Assembly (NCBI GenBank): GCA_021734835.1
Contig: JAIPIH010000003.1
Span: forward strand, 62,001-126,000
Length of the DNA: 64,000 bases
Source of the DNA: Candidatus Cloacimonadota bacterium
GTDB taxonomy: Bacteria > Cloacimonadota > Cloacimonadia > Cloacimonadales > TCS61
Direction of reading: 5' to 3'
In this document: one piece after another, positions 26,343 to 34,882 of the stretch
How the letters are laid out: every line of letters begins with the position of its first letter
Numbering within the stretch: the first letter of the stretch is position 1
Made by a program: the position numbers and the translations under genes
The notes under the pieces: generated by a model
Told to the model about the DNA's origin: nothing
Databases searched by the model: none
What the model saw: the letters and a program-made list of their open reading frames with translations, nothing else

Positions 26343-28686
26343 TTAATTCTCCTTTTTTTAAATTTGCTAAAGCAACTTTTTCTTTGGTTATCGGCATAGA
26401 TTTGATTCTTACGCCAAGTGCATCCTTTACAGCATTAGCTATCATTGGAGCAGCCGGGATCATTGTGTGTTCTCCAACACCCCTAGCTCCGAATGGACCA
26501 TCAGGTTGCGGAACTTCAACAATTATTGGAACTATTTCATCCGGCACATCTTTGGAAGTTGGGATCTTGTAATCTGTAAAGTTCGGATTCAGCATTTTAC
26601 CTTTATCATTAAAGCGCATATCTTCGTAAAGCACGGTTGCCAGCCCTTGGAGTAAGCCGCCAGTGATCTGTCCTTTTACTAATGACGGATTAATAGCTTT
26701 TCCGACATCGATCGCTTCAACTGCTTTTAGTACATGCATTTCACCGCTTTCTTTATCGATCGACATTGTAATAGCTGCTGCTCCGACAGTGTAATGAACA
26801 TTAGGATGACCACCCTGGCTAGTTTCAGGATCACTATTAGCTGATGCAAATTCCGGCATGAAAATACCGTGACCCATGATCGGACCGCCCTTAAATGAAA
26901 AATCTTCTGCCTGAATTCCGTTGATGACAAAATCTTTTAAAGGTAATTTAAAATCAGGTTTAGTTCTACATTTAACACTTTCATCTTCTAGAAAGAGCAT
27001 GTCTTTAGGCAAATACAAAGTTCTGGCAACAACATCAAATATCTGTTCCCTGGCATCGATAGCTGCTTTTCTAACAGCATTTCCGCATGACCATGTTACA
27101 TGCGAAGCAACGGTTTGCCATTCATACGGATTTCTGTCTGTGTCGGGTGTTTCTGTACGGATCTTTGTGATAGGTACAGCTAATATCTCGGCAGCTATTT
27201 GAGCCATTACAGTTAGATATCCTTGTCCCATATCCATACCGGAGACAAGAATGTTAACACTTCCGTCTTCACTAAATTTCAAAAATGCAGCAGAAGAAGC
27301 ATTAGGCGGCATTGCGGGAGCTTTCCAAATTAGCGAAAAGCCCTTGCCAACTTCTTTATTAGGATCATTAGAAGTTACTTTTTTATTCCATTCAATTTCT
27401 TTAGCAACTTCATCGATGCACTTAATTAAGCCATTGGGATTCATTTTCACGCCATAAGCTAAAATATCATTTTCTTTAATTGCATTTTTCTTTCTAATCT
27501 CAACCGGATCGATCTTTAAATGATCTGCAATTCTTGTAATATGCGATTCCAGACCAAACATAAACTCAGAATATCCAAATCCACGGTAAGCACCGCAAGG
27601 TGGCAAGTTGGTATAAAGACAAACTGAATCAATTGAAATATTTTGAAAACGATATGGACCGATAGCAGACAATCCAACCGCGTTAACTACATTTGCTCCA
27701 TATTCAGCTGATGCTCCTGTATCCCAATATAATTTATGATCTATTGCTGTGAAAGTGCCATCATTTTTTACACCAATCTTAATTTTTGCTTTAACTCCAA
27801 GACGTTGAGAGGTGTTATAAAATTCCTGTTCTCGCGACCAAATGATCTTTACCGGGTTACCCTTTACTTTAGTGGCAATAGCAGCAGCCAGAATTTCCAT
27901 TGATACTCCGGCCTTTCCGCCAAATCCACCACCAATTGGTGGAGCAATTACCCTGATATCTTTATGAGAAAACCCGAGAGGAGCAAGTGATTCAGCAAAT
28001 AGATTTCTCTGCGTATGCGGTGACTGGGAAGAAGCCCAAATGGTCAACCTGTCTGAAAGGTCGCAAAGTCCAACTGCAGCATGAGTTTCTAAAGGACAAT
28101 GTGCATAGCGAGGAACTGTATAAGTATCTTCCAGCACAAAATCAGCTTCATCAAAGCCTTTAACAACATCTCCACGACGGGTTTTTCGCCAATGTGCAAT
28201 GTTAGTGTTAGCTTGGGGGAAAAACCAGGGAACATGTTCATATTCACCCAGCTTTGGATGAATTCGCGGTACAGTTTCTTTTATTGATTCCATTTGATCA
28301 AAAATAGCTGTAAGCGGTTCATATTCCACCTTGATAAGCTTTGCTGCTCTTTTTGCTGTCTTTACATCTCTTGCAACAACAGCCGCAATCTGCTGACCTA
28401 CATATTTTACTGTATCCATGGCAAAAATAAATCTGTCTTTCATATAAAGACCAAATTTATAAGGAAAATCTTGAGCTGTGAATACCCCAACAACACCCGG
28501 ATATTTCTTAGCTTCAGAAACATCTAACTTGAGAATTTTGGCATGAGCTTCACTACTTTCCACGATTGCAACATAATGCAGATTCGGACCAAATTCAATA
28601 TCTTCAGTGTATCTAGTTGCTCCTGATATCTTTTCTTTGCCATCAATTCTGACATAAGGTTTTCCAACATGTCTCAACTTATTCAT
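26326..28686 (-). CDS. molybdenum hydroxylase large subunit
   Basis: I start at 28686, with GGAGG six bases upstream; the product is 786 residues. It belongs to the xanthine dehydrogenase/aldehyde oxidase family. It has the small a/b hammerhead domain (about 15-125), PIGGGFGGKAG, AYRGFGYSEF, GMDMGQG, and GARGVGEH with catalytic Glu739. It hydroxylates a C-H bond next to nitrogen or an aldehyde, using water. The CO dehydrogenase loop AYRCSFR is absent. The Glu that follows GGGFGGK in purine-oxidising enzymes is Ala here, which argues against classic xanthine oxidation. It overlaps the iron-sulfur subunit gene by eight bases. Confidence 0.9.
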   Translation of the reverse strand: MNKLRHVGKPYVRIDGKEKISGATRYTEDIEFGPNLHYVAIVESSEAHAKILKLDVSEAKKYPGVVGVFTAQDFPYKFGLYMKDRFIFAMDTVKYVGQQIAAVVARDVKTAKRAAKLIKVEYEPLTAIFDQMESIKETVPRIHPKLGEYEHVPWFFPQANTNIAHWRKTRRGDVVKGFDEADFVLEDTYTVPRYAHCPLETHAAVGLCDLSDRLTIWASSQSPHTQRNLFAESLAPLGFSHKDIRVIAPPIGGGFGGKAGVSMEILAAAIATKVKGNPVKIIWSREQEFYNTSQRLGVKAKIKIGVKNDGTFTAIDHKLYWDTGASAEYGANVVNAVGLSAIGPYRFQNISIDSVCLYTNLPPCGAYRGFGYSEFMFGLESHITRIADHLKIDPVEIRKKNAIKENDILAYGVKMNPNGLIKCIDEVAKEIEWNKKVTSNDPNKEVGKGFSLIWKAPAMPPNASSAAFLKFSEDGSVNILVSGMDMGQGYLTVMAQIAAEILAVPITKIRTETPDTDRNPYEWQTVASHVTWSCGNAVRKAAIDAREQIFDVVARTLYLPKDMLFLEDESVKCRTKPDFKLPLKDFVINGIQAEDFSFKGGPIMGHGIFMPEFASANSDPETSQGGHPNVHYTVGAAAITMSIDKESGEMHVLKAVEAIDVGKAINPSLVKGQITGGLLQGLATVLYEDMRFNDKGKMLNPNFTDYKIPTSKDVPDEIVPIIVEVPQPDGPFGARGVGEHTMIPAAPMIANAVKDALGVRIKSMPITKEKVALANLKKGELNAKTF

Positions 28687-29146
28687 TGTCAGCCTCCTCA
28701 ACTACATGCTGTACCGATTCTAAGATAGGTAAATACCCTGAACAGCGGCAAAGGTTTCCGGAAAGTGCTTCTTTGATCTCTTCCATAGTAGGTCGCGGAT
28801 TATGTTCCAATAACTCTGTGGTAGTTACGACAATTCCCGGTGCACAAAATCCACATTGAAAGGCATTATTATCCAGCATTGATTGCTGTACTTTAGTGAG
28901 TCCGGCTTGGGAGATCCCTTCAACCGTAACAATCTCGTGTCCGTCAACTTCGATTGCTAAAACCAGGCAACTACGCACACTTCTGCCATCAAGAAGAACA
29001 GCACAAGCACCACAATCACCTCTATCACAACCGCATTTCGGACTTTTTACACCCAATTTTTCTCGTAAAACATCAAGTAATATCTCTTCTGGCTCTACAT
29101 AGATTGACCGTATTTCGTTATTTAGTTTAAAAGTTATCTGTTTCAT
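28679..29146 (-). CDS. molybdenum hydroxylase [2Fe-2S] subunit
   Basis: The 155-residue protein has the plant-type cluster ligands Cys40, Cys45, Cys48 and Cys60 (GCDRGDCGAC, SC). The molybdopterin-proximal cluster ligands are Cys98, Cys101, Cys133 and Cys135 (QCGFC, LCRC). It passes electrons from molybdenum to FAD. The gene overlaps its neighbours on both sides (four bases with the FAD subunit, eight with the large subunit), so the three subunits are translated together. Confidence 0.93.
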   Translation of the reverse strand: MKQITFKLNNEIRSIYVEPEEILLDVLREKLGVKSPKCGCDRGDCGACAVLLDGRSVRSCLVLAIEVDGHEIVTVEGISQAGLTKVQQSMLDNNAFQCGFCAPGIVVTTTELLEHNPRPTMEEIKEALSGNLCRCSGYLPILESVQHVVEEADNE

Positions 29147-30006
29147 AATCTACCACCTTTCATTGATGTCAGAGCTTTTTTAAATCCTCTATTGAACATA
29201 ACCTTCATCATATGAGTCCTATATTCAGCTGAAGAGCGGATATCTGAGATTGGGGAAATCTCATCTGATATAATATCACCGGCTTTAGCTAAGATCTCTT
29301 CATTGATCTCTTTACCCTGAAGGTATTCTTCCAATTTATACAGTCTTTTTGGAACTGGACCTACTGCGCAGGAGGCAAAACGATAATTTTTTACACTATC
29401 CACCAAAATACCGATCCCAGCTTGAGCCAGATCTTCTCCTTGATACCGACCTAATTTTTCATAACCACCGGTATGCTTGGAAAGAGGGATATTGATACTG
29501 ATGACAATTTCATCGGAAGCTAAAATTGTTTTCTTTGGACCTGTAAACCAGTTGTGAATAGACACATTTTTTTTCTCTGTGGCATTTTGAACTACTATCT
29601 CTGCATCATAAACAAGCAAAGCTGGAGCAGAGTCAATACTGGGTACAGCAGAACATATGTTCCCGGCGAGAGTTGCTCGATTTCTAATACCGACTGAAGC
29701 CACTTTTTTACAAGCTTCCCACAAGATAGGCAACTTCTTTTGAATTTCCTGAGATTCAATTAACTCAGTAAATGTAACGCCTGCTCCTATAATTACTTTA
29801 TCCTTCTCTACCTTGATATTGTTCAGCTCTTCAATTCCTTTCAAATCAATCACCAACTCGGTTTTTAGCAATTCTTCCTTCAGATAAACAATCAAGTCGG
29901 TACCGCCAGCTAATATTTTTGATTTTCCTCTTTTCTCAGCCAGCAGCTGAAGAGCTTCTTTAATATTTTTCGGTTTTTTATATTCAAAGTCATTTATTAT
30001 ACCCAT
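29143..30006 (-). CDS. molybdenum hydroxylase FAD subunit
   Basis: The 287-residue protein has the FAD loops ILAGGTDLIV (about 36-45) and GIRNRATLAGNICSAVP, and the C-terminal domain of the family. It completes a three-subunit dehydrogenase with the next two genes. Electrons probably pass to NAD+ or another carrier. It follows the cyclase gene after a 50-base gap, the largest gap in this operon. Confidence 0.92.
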   Translation of the reverse strand: MGIINDFEYKKPKNIKEALQLLAEKRGKSKILAGGTDLIVYLKEELLKTELVIDLKGIEELNNIKVEKDKVIIGAGVTFTELIESQEIQKKLPILWEACKKVASVGIRNRATLAGNICSAVPSIDSAPALLVYDAEIVVQNATEKKNVSIHNWFTGPKKTILASDEIVISINIPLSKHTGGYEKLGRYQGEDLAQAGIGILVDSVKNYRFASCAVGPVPKRLYKLEEYLQGKEINEEILAKAGDIISDEISPISDIRSSAEYRTHMMKVMFNRGFKKALTSMKGGRL

Positions 30007-30056
30007 AATATCTCCTCAATTATTAACTCGCATCCTAACAGAAACATAAAGTCTAA

Positions 30057-30869
30057 TTATACTTCCATGGCTATGACACGACACATAGATGATTCCAATT
30101 CAATTCCGCGTAGAGGGAATAATCCAATCCAAATACGTTTGTTATTCACTTTGTTTATCTCTCCACCCAGGTTTTCAGCATGCACTAAGCCTTTTGGGAA
30201 TAAGTTCAAATGCATTACCTGATAATATTCTTCCAATGGGAACATCTCGTCCCATTTTTTTCCATAATCTTTTAGTAATTTCTCTTCTGCCGCTTTAAAG
30301 GGTTTCGGATGCCAATCGCGAATAATTGTATTCATTGGATGGTCAGCACTTCCACAGTCAACTCCGATCCATTTGATCTCCATTTTCAAAGCCCATTTAT
30401 GAAAATCAGGACTTGGTCCGGGATGTTTTACAAAATAGCGAACTTCATCTGATTCTGGTTGATCCCAGCTGTATCTATGATATCCGGTATTGATAATAAG
30501 GATATCACCCTTTTTGATCTCAACTTTTTTCATGAGCATTTCCGGTGTGTAAAGTGAATAATCGGATACTTCATCAGAAATGTCCACAACAACACCTTGT
30601 CCAATCCAGTCATGTATCGGCACTTCACCGATCGTTTTCCCACTGCCAAAAAAATGAATTTGTCCATCTATATGTGTGCCGACATGATTACTGGTTTTAA
30701 TTATCTGGCCATTAGCTCCCTGTCCCATATGAGCACCGGCAAGTCGTTTGAAATATTGGATTTGCATGGGCATATAGCTCGGCCATGGTGGTGTGTGTAT
30801 ACTTAATCTCTGTGTAAGATCATAAACTTTTACTTTGTCCATAAAATTCAAAAATTCTTCTTGTTTCAT
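30057..30869 (-). CDS. cyclase-family metal-dependent hydrolase
   Basis: The 270-residue protein carries the cyclase signature HVGTHIDGQIH: His62, His66 and Asp68 are likely metal ligands and His72 the catalytic base. The family includes kynurenine formamidase and isatin hydrolase, which open amide bonds, the latter in a ring. A role opening the ring made by the molybdenum hydroxylase is a natural inference. It overlaps the next upstream gene, allG, by four bases. Substrate unknown. Confidence 0.82.
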   Translation of the reverse strand: MKQEEFLNFMDKVKVYDLTQRLSIHTPPWPSYMPMQIQYFKRLAGAHMGQGANGQIIKTSNHVGTHIDGQIHFFGSGKTIGEVPIHDWIGQGVVVDISDEVSDYSLYTPEMLMKKVEIKKGDILIINTGYHRYSWDQPESDEVRYFVKHPGPSPDFHKWALKMEIKWIGVDCGSADHPMNTIIRDWHPKPFKAAEEKLLKDYGKKWDEMFPLEEYYQVMHLNLFPKGLVHAENLGGEINKVNNKRIWIGLFPLRGIELESSMCRVIAMEV

Positions 30870-32293
30870 AATAAACTCCTTTCTTTATTTTTTAAAAAAA
30901 TTTTTGCTAAACCTTCTGCCGCTTTTATAAATGGTTCCATAGGTGCACTTAATACTCCGGCTCCAACTTGTCCTATTCCCGGATCTTTGTGAGCAACTCC
31001 AGTATCGATAAATGGCAGTATTCCTTTTTCAACAACTTTGGTAACATCTATTCCTGTTGGGGTACCGCGGAAATTCAGATATGGAATTTGATAAACGTTA
31101 TTTTCTCCAAAAGTGATCTCATACATGGTCAGTGTGTAGTTGACAGCGTCATTAGCAGTACCACCAACAAATTGAACGATCGCGGGAGAAGCGGCTATGG
31201 CAAAACCTCCTAATCCGACAGTTTCAGTGATTGAGCTATCTCCGATATCAGGGTTGGCATCTTCTTTGCTGAATCCGGGAAAATAGAGTGCGTCCGGAAC
31301 AAGGGCTTTCCCCACGAACCATGAGTCACTAGTTCCGGCAAGCTGCAGACCAAAATCAGTTCCATTCCTGGTCATAGCAATTACAATACTGCTCCCGGCA
31401 ATATTGCGGGCAGCATCCAAAGTTACTTTTGCTGCCGGCATGGAAAGATTTAAAAAGAAATGATCATTGCCATTGATAAAATCCAGGACTTTGGCTGTTA
31501 TCTCTGGATCTTTGCAAGTTTTCACAATTGCAGGTGCAATTGTCCTATAAAATAGGGACGTGCCGGCTCGATTTCTATTATGTACTTCATCTCCCATGTG
31601 AAGAGCTTGAGCAATCATATTTTTCAGATCAATTTTACCAAGAAGTTGAACTGCATTCTTTAAAGCAGGATACAAAATTTCTTCCATCCACTTAAGTTTT
31701 GTTATCGTTTCAGGATCATAAGCTCCATAACGTAAAACTTTTCCTAAGCCTTCATTTAGTGTGCAATAAGCAAAGTTGCCATATTCTTGGTTTTTTAGTA
31801 CGAATACAGGCATAGAGGCTGAAACAACACCAGCCATTGGACCAACAGTGTTATGTTCATGACAGGGAGAAAACTTAATTTTACCCGATTCACCTAATTT
31901 TTCCGCATCCTTGAAATCTTTTGCCATTCCTTCGTAGATCATAGCACCTATCATTGCTCCTTTCATTGGACCACTCATCCTGTTCCATGTCAAGGGCGGA
32001 CCGGAATGAAGCAGCAGATCATCCTTCATACCCGGAATTACATTTCGAGCAATATCAAGTCCGACTAAAAATGGTTTACCATTTAAAATTATTTCTAAAG
32101 CTTTTTTATTAGCAGTCTCAATAACTTCTTTGTTTTTCTGCAATGTGTTCAGAGTCGGTTCGGAAAGGTTGGCGGGAGGAGTCCATTCTATATTAGTAAC
32201 TTTTTGACCTTGTTTTTCCAGATCATCTTTAAAAGTTTCCAGACCAATGTTGACGACTTCTACTTTTTTCCCAAACAATTTTTTAAACTTCAT
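30866..32293 (-). CDS. allG: AllG (YlbE, DUF1116), carbamoyltransferase subunit
   Basis: The 475-residue protein matches the DUF1116 family. In E. coli, YlbE (AllG) acts with FdrA (AllF) and YlbF (AllH) as oxamate transcarbamylase. That enzyme makes carbamoyl phosphate and oxamate from oxalurate in anaerobic allantoin breakdown. All three partners occur here in a row. GGAGG precedes the ATG, and the stop overlaps the cyclase start. Carbamate kinase, the usual next enzyme, is not in this window. Confidence 0.88.
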   Translation of the reverse strand: MKFKKLFGKKVEVVNIGLETFKDDLEKQGQKVTNIEWTPPANLSEPTLNTLQKNKEVIETANKKALEIILNGKPFLVGLDIARNVIPGMKDDLLLHSGPPLTWNRMSGPMKGAMIGAMIYEGMAKDFKDAEKLGESGKIKFSPCHEHNTVGPMAGVVSASMPVFVLKNQEYGNFAYCTLNEGLGKVLRYGAYDPETITKLKWMEEILYPALKNAVQLLGKIDLKNMIAQALHMGDEVHNRNRAGTSLFYRTIAPAIVKTCKDPEITAKVLDFINGNDHFFLNLSMPAAKVTLDAARNIAGSSIVIAMTRNGTDFGLQLAGTSDSWFVGKALVPDALYFPGFSKEDANPDIGDSSITETVGLGGFAIAASPAIVQFVGGTANDAVNYTLTMYEITFGENNVYQIPYLNFRGTPTGIDVTKVVEKGILPFIDTGVAHKDPGIGQVGAGVLSAPMEPFIKAAEGLAKIFLKNKERSLL

Positions 32294-32303
32294 AGCTCCT
32301 CCA

Positions 32304-33857
32304 CTATATATTAATATTCTGAATGATCAATTTTGTAATGTCAGCAGCAGCTGCATTAGAAGGCATTACAATCACATTATTATTTTCTAATTCAGTAATG
32401 ATACCCTCTCTGTTTTGCGGGTCATTTTTTGTTCCGGTAACAGAACAAATAAGTATTATTCCTGATTTTTCCCGATTTATTTTTTTTAATATCGGTAGAA
32501 TTTCATTTAAGGGTTCAGAATTTGCGCCATATCCCAGAACAAGATCAAAAAGAATGATTGCTGTTTCCTTGTCATCAGCTTCTTGCAATAGTCTTTTGTT
32601 TCTCAGATCAAAATCCATCATTGGATGTAAACGGCCAACTGTAAATTCATCTTCACCCAGATCAACTAAAGTGTGCTCTTTACTATTCCAGGAATCTTTT
32701 AAAGAATAAGTTTTATCGGAAGCCCGGTTGCTGTAAATATTCTTGATGCTTTGTTTTAAGATCATTTGCGCTTCATCACACAGTGTACCACCACTAAATA
32801 AACCGCGAATATATTTCCTGCCGGGAGTAATTTTATTTAAGTGGTTGTTAACGATTTCAATATAGTCCTTTTTTCTCTCAGAAAGGAATTTTTCTATCTG
32901 AGCCGTATCAAATCCGCCTGCAACAGCACACGCAAGCAAGGCAGCTTCTTCCAAAGTTTGAGCAGCAATAGCACCGTTTTCTTTCATAATACTTTTATCA
33001 GCTCCTAAAAATATACTGATGACCGGTTTTGATATACCTTTTAGTTTTGAATTGATCTTTTTAAGAACTGAAAGATGAGGTGGTTTTGAAACCAGAACTA
33101 TAACCTCTGTTTGATCATCGTTCTCCAATGCATCCAAAGCTGCGAGGAACATCATACCTCCAACTTCGGCTTTGATGTCGCGTCCTCCAGTACCGATAGC
33201 CTGTGAAATACCGAAACCTTCTTCTGAAATGATTGAGCTGATTTCCTGTAATCCTGTTCCTGAGGCCGCAACAATTCCTATATTTCCTTGATTTACAGCA
33301 TTTGAAAATGCTAAAGGGACATGATTGATAATTGCTGTTCCACAATCCGGTCCCATCATAAGCAGATCATGATCAAGAGCGTATGTTTTTAGTTCAATTT
33401 CTGTAGAGAGTGAAACATTATCAGAAAAAAGCATGACGTTCAATCCTAGTTGTAAAGCCTTCATCGCTTCATGGCCCGCATATCTGCCTGCCAGTGATAT
33501 CAGAGCTAAATTAGATTCAGGATTAATTTTGACTGCACTTTCCAGACTTTTAGGTGAGAAAGAACCTGACTCGTCTTTTTTATTTCTTATCTCGATCAGC
33601 ATTTCATTAACACGTTCAAATATCTCTTTAAATTTTTTCTCATGGTCAGATTCAATAACTATCAGAAGATCTGTATCATCATATTGAGCAAATTTCGGTA
33701 GATATAGTCCGGCGGTTTTCAAGATTGATTTATTTTCCTGAGTTGCCATGACAACTGTTGCATCCTTCACATACTCCATTTTGGCAATATCTTTACCGAC
33801 TATCATTAAACTAACCGAATCGAAATATTCACCTTTTCTAACCAAACTTTTTTTCAT
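32304..33857 (-). CDS. fdrA: FdrA/AllF, carbamoyltransferase subunit
   Basis: The 517-residue protein has the succinyl-CoA-synthetase-alpha-like fold of FdrA. It shows a repeated Rossmann segment (LALISLAGRYAGHEAMKAL), MMGPDCGTAI near residue 170, IGIVAASGTGLQE, and a C-terminal ligase-like domain. It is the partner of AllG and AllH in oxamate transcarbamylase. Its start overlaps the end of allH by 20 bases. Old annotations as an acyl-CoA synthetase or FtsH suppressor reflect fold or phenotype, not the reaction. Confidence 0.88.
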   Translation of the reverse strand: MKKSLVRKGEYFDSVSLMIVGKDIAKMEYVKDATVVMATQENKSILKTAGLYLPKFAQYDDTDLLIVIESDHEKKFKEIFERVNEMLIEIRNKKDESGSFSPKSLESAVKINPESNLALISLAGRYAGHEAMKALQLGLNVMLFSDNVSLSTEIELKTYALDHDLLMMGPDCGTAIINHVPLAFSNAVNQGNIGIVAASGTGLQEISSIISEEGFGISQAIGTGGRDIKAEVGGMMFLAALDALENDDQTEVIVLVSKPPHLSVLKKINSKLKGISKPVISIFLGADKSIMKENGAIAAQTLEEAALLACAVAGGFDTAQIEKFLSERKKDYIEIVNNHLNKITPGRKYIRGLFSGGTLCDEAQMILKQSIKNIYSNRASDKTYSLKDSWNSKEHTLVDLGEDEFTVGRLHPMMDFDLRNKRLLQEADDKETAIILFDLVLGYGANSEPLNEILPILKKINREKSGIILICSVTGTKNDPQNREGIITELENNNVIVMPSNAAAADITKLIIQNINI

Positions 33858-34668
33858 TTAAAACTCCTTTTAAAGTAAAAATAAATCCTGTTAACATATC
33901 AGAGCCTGATGTATGGCCTGAATTAGTCACCTGTTTTGTATAAGATGAGATTGAAGTAATATTGTTTTCCTTCATTGCCTTTAATAAATTAAAGAAGTTT
34001 TCGTAAAATCTATTTGAGTGAGCATATTTTAAGAAATTATTTGAGATCAGATTATTACCTAAAGAATTCTGATAGCACTTATCTATCAAATCAGTAATTT
34101 TAAAATATTTTCCTTTATTTATGTAATTGAGAGCGTAGAGAATTCCACAATTAAAATCATCACCACTGGGAGTAAGCCCAAAACCTAATCCCTTCATCTT
34201 GTGACCGATGGCGGGTAAATTATCTATATTAAACTTACTGGTAACCAACTTAACTTGCTGCACAAATTGTATTTCAAATGCAGATCTAAAATTATTTTCA
34301 TGCTCAGGAAATAATAAAAAACTAAGATCAATCCCAGGCGGATGTTTTGAAAATTCATTTAACAAAATTTCTATTTGTTTTACTAGCAGCTTAGGATCAT
34401 AAATAAAAATATCTTCGATTTCTGTTTTAATCGGCTGAATGGCAAAGATAAGTCCTCCAAGATAAAGATGGCAATCACTTACCGATAGAGAATCATTCTC
34501 AGTTTCAGGTATTTTATCTAAAACAATATTATTGGGACCTCTGCCTACTTTTTCAGTTACCAGAGATATTAACTCATTATCACGGGCAAAATTTTGGACA
34601 TTAGTAAATTTGGAGTGTAATTTATACGTACCCTGATTAATACAAGCTCCAAAATTTATTATCTCCAT
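33838..34668 (-). CDS. allH: AllH (YlbF, DUF2877), carbamoyltransferase subunit
   Basis: The 276-residue protein carries the DUF2877 signature GLGFGLTPSGDDFNCG (about 157-172). It is the third subunit of the AllFGH transcarbamylase and the first gene of the nine-gene operon. Its promoter region holds a TTGACA (34738-34743) overlapping one arm of a ten-base dyad. The ATG lacks a strong ribosome site (CGGGGTTTT precedes it). Confidence 0.85.
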   Translation of the reverse strand: MEIINFGACINQGTYKLHSKFTNVQNFARDNELISLVTEKVGRGPNNIVLDKIPETENDSLSVSDCHLYLGGLIFAIQPIKTEIEDIFIYDPKLLVKQIEILLNEFSKHPPGIDLSFLLFPEHENNFRSAFEIQFVQQVKLVTSKFNIDNLPAIGHKMKGLGFGLTPSGDDFNCGILYALNYINKGKYFKITDLIDKCYQNSLGNNLISNNFLKYAHSNRFYENFFNLLKAMKENNITSISSYTKQVTNSGHTSGSDMLTGFIFTLKGVLNEKKFG

Positions 34669-34737
34669 AAAACCCCGATTTCAATATTTCTAAATATTTT
34701 TTTTAGAAAATTCAAGTTTCTTTATTTTATTTGATAA

Positions 34738-34743
34738 TGTCAA
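34738..34743 (-). promoter_or_regulatory. candidate -35 hexamer of the catabolic operon
   Basis: TTGACA on the minus strand lies 70 bases before the allH start and shares four bases with the proximal arm of the dyad at 34740-34770. No TATAAT is seen at 17 bases. Confidence 0.45.
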
Positions 34744-34770
34744 ATAGTTTAAAGAACATCAACTATTTGA
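34740..34770 (-). promoter_or_regulatory. ten-base dyad at the catabolic operon promoter
   Basis: TCAAATAGTT (34740-34749) and AACTATTTGA (34761-34770) form a perfect inverted repeat with an 11-base centre. It overlaps the -35 hexamer and extends upstream, a layout typical of an operator. A third copy of AACTATTTGA occurs at 34880-34889, at the end of the DUF4340 gene. Confidence 0.5.
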
Positions 34771-34822
34771 ATTTGCTTTTCAGGGTAGGTAATTAGTTAA
34801 TTATTGGTGGAATGCGATTAAC

Positions 34823-34856
34823 AAAAAGGCTTGTATCTCTGGAGTACAAGCCTTTT
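34823..34856 (-). terminator. intrinsic terminator of the ABC/GldG unit
   Basis: Stem AAAGGCTTGTA / TACAAGCCTTT with a nine-base loop is followed on the minus strand by a short T-run. It closes the unit ending at 34883. Confidence 0.88.
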
Positions 34857-34882
34857 ATCTCAACAAGACGAGTAAGTTTCAA

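Noticed and set aside
26326-30006. Carbon monoxide dehydrogenase (CoxMSL)
   Set aside because: The large subunit lacks the AYRCSFR active-site loop and reads AYRGFGYSE, so it is another molybdenum hydroxylase.
23847-34668. Allantoin/oxalurate (purine) operon as first explanation
   Set aside because: AllFGH alone fits, but uricase, allantoinase, allantoate and ureidoglycolate enzymes are absent, the Mo enzyme lacks the purine Glu and the permease looks like UraA. Kept only as the main alternative.
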